The position numbers and the translations under genes are program-made. From positions 1-14,676 of the forward strand of contig CAVURW010000088.1 of the NCBI GenBank assembly GCA_963743595.1: a DNA stretch of 14,676 nt, written 5' to 3'. Source of the stretch: CAVURW01 sp963743595 (GTDB lineage Bacteria > Verrucomicrobiota > Verrucomicrobiia > Methylacidiphilales > UBA1321). This document shows, in pieces, positions 1 to 6,116 of the stretch (positions are counted from its first letter, which is position 1; the number at the start of each line of letters is the position of its first letter). The notes below the pieces were generated by a model, which did not search any database, was not told the origin of the DNA, and saw only the letters and a program-made list of their open reading frames with translations.

Positions 1-36
1 GAAAGGTCATGCCGATCTCCGAAAGCATTTTTTGAT

Positions 37-234
37 ATGTACATTCCCAGCGCATTCCAAGTTACCGATCCAGTCAAGATTGCGGAGGTAATCTCGTCGA
101 ATAGCTTCGGGACCCTTATTTCCAACGACGGCGACTCCCTTTTCGCCAGCCATTTGCCTTTTCTTTATAAACCGGAGCAGGGCGCAAAAGGAAAGCTCGT
201 CAGTCATATGGCCAAGGCCAATCGGCATTGGTAA
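37..234 (+). pseudogene. PaiB-family FMN-binding protein, N-terminal part (cut by in-frame TAA)
   Basis: This 65-residue segment is a complete N-terminus of the PaiB/FMN_bind_2 family, which are flavin-binding split-barrel proteins named for the Bacillus protease-synthesis repressor PaiB. The MYIP start, the segment FASHLPF and the terminal HMAKANRHW match the family's conserved N-terminus. A TAA at 232-234 follows the tryptophan. The same frame then resumes at once with typical PaiB sequence (VIFNGPHAYISP), so one substitution, for example CAA to TAA, explains the break. The start at 37 is chosen because family members begin with MYxP; I see no clear Shine-Dalgarno sequence upstream. As it stands the peptide would lack most of the flavin-binding fold. 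Family assignment is firm. Whether the stop is a real mutation, a read error or suppressed cannot be told from the sequence. Confidence 0.8.
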
Positions 235-1386
235 TTGTTTATTGGAAAGGAAGAAGCTTTGGTTATTTTTAACGGACCTCATGCTTACATATCTCCCACT
301 TGGTATGTGACGGATGTAGCTGTGCCGACCTGGAATTATGTAACGGTTCACGTCTATGGTCTTCCAAAAATTATGGAAACGGAGGAGGAATTGAATGCCG
401 TGTTGGACGAGACGGTGAAAGCGCATGAATCGGGATTCCCAAATCCGTGGACCACTTCACGTCTGCCAGACGAAGTGCGGGCCAAGCTAAATCAAGCCAT
501 TGTTGGTTTTGAAATTGAGATCACCCGAGTTGAGGCAAAATTGAAGCTGGGACAGAATCGCTCTCAAGAGGACCAGGCAAAAATGCTGCAAACACTGCAA
601 AATAGCGGGGACGCGGAATCGATTCGCTTGGCCGAATTGATGAAACGGGATTTTCAAAACCAGACATTCATGATCGATTATAATGCAGCCTCTAAAAGTT
701 ATGATAATACCCGCAATGCTTCGGAAGCATTGATCGCTCTGTTTCATAAAGCGGTTCGATTTTCCGGTGCGAGCGTGGTGTTGGACTTTGGTTGTGGAAC
801 GGGAAATTATCTTCATCTGATTCAGACCCTTTACGGCTGTCAGTGCCATGGAGTTGAACCCTCAGATGGCATGCGAATTAAGGTAAATGAAAAGAATCCG
901 GTGCTCATTATCGAGCAAGGCAATCATTCCCATATTCCCTATCCGGATAGCTTTTTCGATTTCGCTTACATGACGGATGTCATTCATCATGTGCCTGATC
1001 TGGGCCAGATGTTTCAGACGATAAGAAGAGTTCTTAAACCCCAAGGAAAGCTTTGCATTGTTACCGAGTCGCACCCGCAAATCGAAGCCCGTTTTTATAA
1101 TCGATATTTTCCCTCCCTGGCAAAAAATGAAAAGCAGAGATATCCAGACGTGCAAGATATTGTCCATGTGGCGGAAGATACCGGATTTCAGCTAAACTTC
1201 GTGGAGATCAGGCCTGCGTCTATATCCGCTGCTGTATCTGCTTCTCTCATTAGAACCGTGGAAGAAAAGAATTTCTCCATGTTTCGGCTGCTTAGCAATG
1301 AGGAGCATTCGAGCGGATTGGATCGGTTAAAGAATGATTTGGGTGCAGTTTATGAAACCGATGGGGCTGGTGATTCCTTAATCTGA
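235..1386 (+). CDS. PaiB C-terminal domain fused in frame to a class I SAM-dependent methyltransferase
   Basis: The first ~140 codons continue PaiB. They show HAYISP, VPTWNY (codons at 322-339) with VHVYG after it, and the family's C-terminal GFEIEI, KLKLGQNRS and AELMKR stretches. From about 670 the same open frame becomes a class I methyltransferase of the Methyltransf_11/25 type. It has the SAM-binding motif VVLDFGCGTG (from 775), an acidic end of strand 2 (GVEPSDGM), and the FAYMTDVIHHVPD and LKPQGKL segments. There is no stop between the domains. An ATG at 670 begins the natural methyltransferase sequence (MIDYNAASKSYD), which would give a 238-residue protein by itself. So this is either a genuine two-domain protein or two genes merged by loss of the PaiB stop. 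Substrate is unknown. The next gene starts 27 bp downstream, so they may be co-transcribed. Confidence 0.75.
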   Translation: MFIGKEEALVIFNGPHAYISPTWYVTDVAVPTWNYVTVHVYGLPKIMETEEELNAVLDETVKAHESGFPNPWTTSRLPDEVRAKLNQAIVGFEIEITRVEAKLKLGQNRSQEDQAKMLQTLQNSGDAESIRLAELMKRDFQNQTFMIDYNAASKSYDNTRNASEALIALFHKAVRFSGASVVLDFGCGTGNYLHLIQTLYGCQCHGVEPSDGMRIKVNEKNPVLIIEQGNHSHIPYPDSFFDFAYMTDVIHHVPDLGQMFQTIRRVLKPQGKLCIVTESHPQIEARFYNRYFPSLAKNEKQRYPDVQDIVHVAEDTGFQLNFVEIRPASISAAVSASLIRTVEEKNFSMFRLLSNEEHSSGLDRLKNDLGAVYETDGAGDSLI

Positions 1387-1413
1387 TTGGAAAAGGTATA
1401 AATTTAGCAAAAA

Positions 1414-2115
1414 ATGAACACAGAAGAACATGTTGTGGAGAGTTCATCCAGTAAATACTCTCGGAAAGTATGGCTTTTGAATGCCGGTGCTCCTGAAAAA
1501 GTGGGCATCTTTTTGGATGGCGAATTTTACGTTAATCAGATGGATGCCCCGTCCCTCCTTATTCATCTACAAAGTACAGGCGTCATCCCTTCCATGCTCT
1601 GTGCATTTGTCTCCCATGTTAACGGTGCAGCCAGACACCAGGATTTAATTTGTAATCCTGAATATTCTGACTTTATTGCAACTGATCTTGTCGACTGGCT
1701 CAGAAAGAAAAGTAGTACTGTTTCTGATCGCAATCATCTTATTGCAGGAACCAGCCTAGGCGGCCTTGCTTCGACCTATTTATCTCTCATCCGGCCCGAG
1801 TTATTTCCTAATTGCCTGAGCCATTCCGGTTCCTTTTGGTGGAACAATGAATGGCTGATGAATAATCTTGGTCAAATGCCGGTGAGTAAGAATAAATTCT
1901 GGTTAAGCGTGGGCGACAAGGAGACCGGATCGGGTGTTGCTCATCCTCCCACGGGATTACGCCAGGAAGTTACCCAAATTTCTGCATGTGAACGCTTCTC
2001 GGCAGCATTAATAACCAAAGGGCACACTGTGCATTATAATTTATACGCGGGAGGTCATGAGACGAGGTGTTGGAAGGACGAACTCCCTCATGCTTTAAGT
2101 TGGCTTTTAGGATAG
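1414..2115 (+). CDS. Putative esterase, enterochelin-esterase (Fes/EsteraseD) type alpha/beta hydrolase
   Basis: This 233-residue protein belongs to the esterase D / Fes-like alpha/beta hydrolases, which cleave ester bonds in siderophores and other small esters. The nucleophile elbow GTSLGG puts the catalytic serine at about residue 114. The acid is probably D168 (SVGDKE) and the histidine H215 in YAGGHE. Other family marks are the early strand IFLDGEF, the segment CNPEYSDFIATDLVDWLR and the SHSGSFWW motif after the elbow. There is no signal peptide, so it should be cytoplasmic. The N-terminus is short, starting almost directly at the core (KVWLL) without the carbohydrate-binding-like domain of full Fes proteins. 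An A/G-rich stretch (GGAAAAGG at 1388-1395) is too far from the ATG to be a good ribosome site. It follows the PaiB-methyltransferase frame closely. The real substrate is unknown. Confidence 0.8.
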   Translation: MNTEEHVVESSSSKYSRKVWLLNAGAPEKVGIFLDGEFYVNQMDAPSLLIHLQSTGVIPSMLCAFVSHVNGAARHQDLICNPEYSDFIATDLVDWLRKKSSTVSDRNHLIAGTSLGGLASTYLSLIRPELFPNCLSHSGSFWWNNEWLMNNLGQMPVSKNKFWLSVGDKETGSGVAHPPTGLRQEVTQISACERFSAALITKGHTVHYNLYAGGHETRCWKDELPHALSWLLG

Positions 2116-2200
2116 CCTCGGGCTCGAAATTTATCCCGATCTGAAAACACCCCTAAAGGGCATTGAGCGTCGCTCATAACTCTTTTACCTTTTCCATTAA

Positions 2201-2686
2201 ATGGCCACTCACCGCGGACTCCTTCACCACATGATCATCAATGTATCGAACGTGGCCCGCTCGTCTCCGTTCTATAGCGGAATGTTTCGTTATTTTGGCT
2301 ATACTTTGGCCGACAGCTCATATGGTGAGGATTATGGATACGAAGATTGGCGCCGATTGGATTTGGAGACGCCGCATGAGATCAGTATTTGCCAGGTTCG
2401 AGCCGCACATCAATCGGTCCCGCATCGGCGGGGCGCACTCGGACATCATGACCACATCGCTTTTTGTGCAGCGAGCCGGGAAGATATTGACCGTTTTTAT
2501 GCTGAAATTCTCGATCCTCTTGAGAAAGAAGGATTATGCCGCGTTGAAAATCCGCCCTGCAATTGTCCCGAATATGGCGAAGGCTATTACGCCACTTTTT
2601 CTTTGATCCTGATGGGCTTAAATATGAATTTGTGTACAAGCCCAGAGCAAAATGAAATATCCAGAATTCAAACAATTGGTTCATAA
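2201..2686 (+). CDS. VOC-family (glyoxalase/bleomycin-resistance-like) protein with a one-base frame break near its end
   Basis: Residues 1-132 are a vicinal-oxygen-chelate protein. LLHHMIINVS opens the first beta-alpha-beta-beta-beta module (metal ligand probably H10), RSSPFY is the usual helix, and GHHDHIAF carries the second ligand, H85. The open frame to 2686 is wrong at the end. After YYATF the sequence shifts at the T5 run 2596-2600. Restoring one T gives FFFDPDGLKYEFVYKPRAK, the canonical VOC ending with the third metal ligand E143, and a stop at 2653-2655. The corrected protein would be 151 residues. As written, the last ~28 residues are out of frame and the metal-binding Glu is lost. 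The start at 2201 is chosen because the next ATG (2231) would remove the first ligand. No Shine-Dalgarno is visible; the upstream 85 bp are pyrimidine-rich. Substrate unknown. Confidence 0.8.
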   Translation: MATHRGLLHHMIINVSNVARSSPFYSGMFRYFGYTLADSSYGEDYGYEDWRRLDLETPHEISICQVRAAHQSVPHRRGALGHHDHIAFCAASREDIDRFYAEILDPLEKEGLCRVENPPCNCPEYGEGYYATFSLILMGLNMNLCTSPEQNEISRIQTIGS

Positions 2687-2870
2687 CAAATTGCTGGATC
2701 AGCCATCTGGAATAACCTGGAAACAGTTAAAGGACGAATTGCATTTGCCCTATTATCGACCCTGTCCGGAATGGACACGCTGCCTTGAAAAGGAAATAGG
2801 TTTGGTCCGCTGCAAAGGAGTTGGTAAAGCATTGATATGGTCATTGTCACCTCGGAGGAGAAGGACTTGA
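2652..2870 (+). CDS. Small 72-residue conserved-type protein, possibly winged-helix-like
   Basis: A short basic protein with the pattern SGITWKQLKDELHLPY...RPCPEWTRCLEKEIGLVR...GKALIWSL. The first part resembles a helix-turn-helix such as that of small winged-helix domains, and the end a beta-hairpin wing. I recognise this as the style of uncharacterised proteins in environmental bacteria but know no function for it. Its ATG overlaps the stop of the frame-corrected VOC gene in an ATGA (2652-2655). That is the usual arrangement for translational coupling, and it independently supports both this start and the corrected VOC ending. There is no signal peptide or membrane segment. The last residues (PRRRRT) are strongly basic. 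DNA binding is an inference from the predicted fold only. Confidence 0.65.
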   Translation: MKYPEFKQLVHNKLLDQPSGITWKQLKDELHLPYYRPCPEWTRCLEKEIGLVRCKGVGKALIWSLSPRRRRT

Positions 2871-2961
2871 TTTCCACGGCATGAAAACAGAAAATCTAGA
2901 CCACGGAATTCGACCAATATCTTTCTGCACGAGGTAAATCAAAGAGATATTGACCATAAGT

Positions 2962-3453
2962 ATGATTTTTCGCACCGAAGCCCAAAAGAAAGACCAAGCT
3001 CTCAGCTGGAAACGTGGGGACCGCTCCTTCTTTGCCTCCGGTGCCTGTCATATCCTGACCCATGTCTTTTTGCAGGACCCTGGCGCCGGGAAATACCGTC
3101 CCTACGTCATCCAGCCTCGAGACGGATTGCGGGGAAGTCATATTTATGCCGCTACCGATGATACGGTTTTCGACTACAATGGCTTCTCTCAAAAAGAGCG
3201 CTTTCTGGAACACTATTTTTGCAAGATAAAGCGCTTTTTCCCAGGATGGGATGCAACCATTATCGAGTTAAGTGATTTCATGACGCCCGCTTTTTTTAGC
3301 AAATTCAATTACCGGGCACCCCACCAATATTTTGCTGATCCTCTGCCAAGGGCCAAAACTTTTATCCAGAGGAAATGCATTCACCGACATTTTGGAACCC
3401 GAGAAGAGGCATGTGGAGGGTTTTTGATCAGCAGCCAGCAGAAGAATGGTTGA
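2962..3453 (+). CDS. Conserved hypothetical protein (ASGACHIL family) with a foreign glycoside-hydrolase tail
   Basis: The protein begins MIFRTEAQKKDQALSWKRGD and carries FFASGACHILTHVFL, GSHIYAA, VFDYNGFSQ, RFFPGWD and FADPLPRAKTFIQR. I associate this pattern with uncharacterised ~145-residue cytosolic proteins of environmental bacteria; the conserved Cys-His in SGACHIL is notable but no activity is known to me. Family members end soon after the RAxxF segment, which here is at about 3350-3375. From about 3415 the same frame reads GGFLISSQQKNG, then TGA, then continues as a GH95-like C-terminus (separate entry). The last ~13 residues therefore look like glycoside-hydrolase sequence fused onto this gene. 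A TTG at 2950 is a possible earlier start; ATG at 2962 is preferred. No good ribosome site is visible. Confidence 0.6.
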   Translation: MIFRTEAQKKDQALSWKRGDRSFFASGACHILTHVFLQDPGAGKYRPYVIQPRDGLRGSHIYAATDDTVFDYNGFSQKERFLEHYFCKIKRFFPGWDATIIELSDFMTPAFFSKFNYRAPHQYFADPLPRAKTFIQRKCIHRHFGTREEACGGFLISSQQKNG

Positions 3454-3639
3454 ATTATTTATGTGCGGATCGTCAGCTCTGCAGGAGAAACCTGTCCGCT
3501 GGCCAACCCATGGCCTGGTGCCTCAGTGCGAGTCTCCGGCACTGCAGGTCCAATTACCGGCCCTGTCTTCCGTCTGCCCACCCGGCGCGGAGACGTGCTC
3601 GTCCTAACGCCCGTTCGTGAAAGGCCTTCGATCAATTGA
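3415..3639 (+). pseudogene. Orphan C-terminal fragment of a GH95-like glycoside hydrolase
   Basis: Reading in the frame of 3451, the sequence gives GGFLISSQQKNG, a stop (TGA 3451-3453), then IIYVRIVSSAGETCPLANPW, PGASVRVSGTAG and FRLPTRRGDVLVLTPVRERP, ending at TGA 3637-3639. This is the pattern of the C-terminal beta-domain of GH95-like (alpha-L-fucosidase-type) hydrolases: a GGF strand, a lysine/asparagine-glycine turn, then a strand with SxxGxxCxLxNPW. No catalytic domain lies upstream; the frame runs straight into the unrelated ASGACHIL protein. It is a non-functional remnant with one internal stop. GH95 is my best family guess from the fragment alone, and a related family is possible. 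An orphan N-terminus of the same kind of enzyme lies at 8054. Confidence 0.5.
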
Positions 3640-3648
3640 TCCGAGGCC
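3623..3648 (+). repeat. Inverted repeat at the end of the glycoside-hydrolase remnant
   Basis: Two 13-base arms, GGCCTTCGATCAA and TTGATCCGAGGCC, are reverse complements except for two adjacent positions. They meet with no spacer around the palindrome ATCAATTGAT, and the remnant's TGA stop lies inside. It could form a hairpin after the gene end, but no T-run follows and the loop would have to open by several bases. I therefore do not call it a terminator. Confidence 0.5.
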
Positions 3649-3786
3649 CATTATCGCTGCTAACCGCCAGACTAGCGGGGAATGTCAATCGGCACTGGAG
3701 CAACTGTGACATGACTTGAACAGAGTGTAATGCTGACAGTCCTTTCCACGAGACCTGCTAATAGAATTCTGTTTCCGGAATTTTGT

Positions 3787-6006
3787 TCAGTTATGGGGAT
3801 CGGAAAGAGGCAATGCGGTGGCAACGGTCATTGTGGCCGAGGGAAAGATTTTAACCGAGGGGAAACCTTCGAAAAGCGATTTGCCGTCTCGCGTCAGAGC
3901 GACCTGGGTGTATTTCTCGGCTGTCTGGGTGAAGGTAAGGGAATCTTTTTGATCGGGCCAATCGATGGAGGTCTTGTCGGCCTCATTTCCGAGGATAGGA
4001 GGATTTTCTTTCGACCCCAAGGGGATAAACACGATCTTAAAGTTTGGGCTCACCGTATTCGTCGCGACCACGACGCGGCGATGGGGGACGACCTTTTCCG
4101 AGCGGCCGGGCAAGGTGTAATCCTCCGTCGTAATTTTGACCTCTGCGGGACTTAGAACCTGGTAATAGATCCTGCCCGTCACAGACGGATCCTGTGAGGT
4201 GAGAAACCCTTCGCTGGCTGTGGAAGGCACCAGGTCAATGTCGGGGGAGATTTCGAGATTCGAAGCATAGTTGTGCTGACTCCCGTCTTTCTGAATATCG
4301 TCCACGATCAGGACATAGGGATGAGCTCCACGCGCCATGGCACAGGTGCGGAACGCATATCGGACCGGGTTGGAAGGTTTGCGCCAGTAGTTCATACCAA
4401 GGAAGCCATAGGCCGGATTTTGTGCGTCGTCTGCCCCATAAAGCGCCTTGGGCAGCGCGCCGCTCGGCCACGTCCACCCAAGTTCTGCCGGAGAGGTCGT
4501 TTCGGGTTCGCAACCTGCGCCAGGATTTTTGAACGTATTAAGCCAAGTCCAATCGTAACAGCGTTTCAGGTCCATGCAGCCAATGGCAAAGAGGGGGCTA
4601 TCGAAATGAGCGATCATGTTCCCGTTAGGAACTTTGCCGCCTTCGTCTTTGGTCATCTCCGCCTTGCCGTCGATATTGACCAGCGAATCGGTTTCGGATC
4701 CGGTGTTGTTGTTCCATTTTCCTCCGATCCACTGGCGTCCCAAACCGCAGAGGACGAAGCGGCCTCGATCGGCCCCTTCATGGCGATTTTGCCAGGCATC
4801 CTGCCGGCACTCAAAATTGAGGGAGAGAGCCTCGTCTGACCAATCGCTGCGCACCGTCATCAAGCCAAGTTCCGGAAAATAATCGGTGAGGGGCAACCCC
4901 AACTTGGCGGGATCCAATGGCGTCGCAGGGGTGTCTTCCCAGTTGGAGGCAAATAGCATGGTCACAGACCCGTACTCCCAGCTTTTCTTCCCCTCATAAT
5001 TCTTTCCCTTGTAGCGGTAGAAATAGTAATTCACTAAAGGATCACCCGGCATCGCCCAGCGGCTTAAGGTAGGCATGGCCTCATACGGAGTAGCGGAGTT
5101 GCACGCGTAGGGAACTCCCCTGGCCCCTTCCGGTGCGGGTACCAGGGATTGAATCATCCAGCGCCAGTAGGCTCGATAGGCGGGCATTCGAAACAGGTTA
5201 TTGCCGCGGCGGGCCCACCCGATCATGGCCATGGTGCCCTCACGTAGGCTGGTGTTTGCGATATAGCCGTCCTCGTTACCTCCGCCCCCGGCATAAAAAC
5301 AATTGTTGAACCAAGCCTGTAAAGCGGTGAGAAAGGAATTGAGATCCTTCTCGTCATAGCCTTTTTCCCCCTCTATCGACCAATGCATGAGCGCCAACAC
5401 GGAATGATAGGATACCCAGTTGCTGCAGCAGCGTCCCGGTGGCATGCCCATGCCCCAGGTCTTTAGATCCTTAACAGAAAGGGCGATCGCCGAGCGGCAG
5501 ATGTCGCGCTGGTCGGGGGTCATATCGTTGAAAAGATAGTCATACGAAAGGGCCAGGCTTTCCCCGCCGCGGTCATCAATCTCACCCAGACCGCTATCGA
5601 CTCCATTTTTGCCCCACCGGGGATCGTTCGTGCTGCGAGCGATGACGACGCGCGCGAAATTGGCCACCGCCCGACAGACTTTGGCTGAGGTCTCCTTGTC
5701 TTCAGGGTGGTACATGACATCCAAGGCCGCGTAGAGCACGTCATTGCCGCCGCCGTTACCGCCGCCCAGTTTTTGGAATTGATCACAGAGATCCTTCCCC
5801 GTGACGGATTCGCCGACGGTCGCCAACTGGTCCACCAGCGTCGATTGGAACCGTTTGCTGAAGAACTCTTTTCCCCGGCTGGTCAAACCAACACTCTTGC
5901 GCCAAGGATCAATGTCTTCCGGGCTCATCAGCACGCGGGGGTGCACGCCGGGCGGCGGGACTTTCGAGAAAATCCGCACGCCCATGTCGTCGGTCGGGAT
6001 CGTCAC
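3787..6006 (-). CDS. Heparinase II/III-like secreted polysaccharide lyase
   Basis: A 739-residue protein with the architecture of heparinase II/III-type lyases, which cleave uronic-acid polysaccharides such as glycosaminoglycans, ulvan- or alginate-like chains by beta-elimination. PPPGVHPRVL (18-26) is the family's N-terminal signature. The alpha/alpha toroid covers about 40-350, with RGGESLALSYDYLFNDMT, a Trp/Tyr/His-rich NWVSYHS patch and EDGYIANTSLREG. The beta-sandwich begins near 380 with the motif NRHEGADRGRF (408-417) and later AHPYVLIVDDIQKDG (561-575). The frame opens at a GTG (6006), but the true N-terminus lies upstream: a signal peptide at 6110-6021 is one base out of frame. It is the second gene of a minus-strand operon after the secreted hydrolase. 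Exact substrate cannot be told. Confidence 0.8.
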   Translation of the reverse strand: MTIPTDDMGVRIFSKVPPPGVHPRVLMSPEDIDPWRKSVGLTSRGKEFFSKRFQSTLVDQLATVGESVTGKDLCDQFQKLGGGNGGGNDVLYAALDVMYHPEDKETSAKVCRAVANFARVVIARSTNDPRWGKNGVDSGLGEIDDRGGESLALSYDYLFNDMTPDQRDICRSAIALSVKDLKTWGMGMPPGRCCSNWVSYHSVLALMHWSIEGEKGYDEKDLNSFLTALQAWFNNCFYAGGGGNEDGYIANTSLREGTMAMIGWARRGNNLFRMPAYRAYWRWMIQSLVPAPEGARGVPYACNSATPYEAMPTLSRWAMPGDPLVNYYFYRYKGKNYEGKKSWEYGSVTMLFASNWEDTPATPLDPAKLGLPLTDYFPELGLMTVRSDWSDEALSLNFECRQDAWQNRHEGADRGRFVLCGLGRQWIGGKWNNNTGSETDSLVNIDGKAEMTKDEGGKVPNGNMIAHFDSPLFAIGCMDLKRCYDWTWLNTFKNPGAGCEPETTSPAELGWTWPSGALPKALYGADDAQNPAYGFLGMNYWRKPSNPVRYAFRTCAMARGAHPYVLIVDDIQKDGSQHNYASNLEISPDIDLVPSTASEGFLTSQDPSVTGRIYYQVLSPAEVKITTEDYTLPGRSEKVVPHRRVVVATNTVSPNFKIVFIPLGSKENPPILGNEADKTSIDWPDQKDSLTFTQTAEKYTQVALTRDGKSLFEGFPSVKIFPSATMTVATALPLSDPHN

Positions 6007-6020
6007 GCCCGGCGCGGGAT

Positions 6021-6110
6021 TTAGCCGTCGTCGGCCCTGCCGAACTGGATGGCGGAAACTATGAAACTGAGGCTCAGAGAGAAAATAGTGGCTTTACGAA
6101 GAAGGAGCAT
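6021..6110 (-). pseudogene. Signal peptide of the heparinase-like lyase, separated by a one-base frame break
   Basis: On the minus strand an ATG at 6110 begins MLLLRKATIFSLSLSF, followed by IVSAIQFGRADDG and TAA (6023-6021). This is a textbook Sec signal: two early basic residues, a hydrophobic core and a small-residue cleavage region before ADD. The lyase frame continues upstream as LNPAPGVTIPTDDMG without a stop. Adding one base in the GG at 6025-6026 joins ADDG to LNPAPG. The intact gene would then run 6110-3787 and encode a secreted protein of about 774 residues. The ATG lies only 6 bp after the stop of the upstream hydrolase gene. Confidence 0.7.
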
Positions 6111-6116
6111 AGTTGG

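Noticed and set aside
2166..2176. GAGCGTCGCTC palindrome as a terminator after the esterase
   Set aside because: The loop would be one base and no T-run follows directly.
3600..3625. Possible integron attC-like core (CCTAACGCCCG)
   Set aside because: No complementary GGGCGTTAGG arm is present nearby and the bases are explained by the GH remnant's coding sequence.
3730..4155. 141-codon + strand open frame
   Set aside because: It is antisense to the C-terminus of the heparinase-like lyase and has no family pattern; several other + frames over 3787-7796 are shadows of the same kind.
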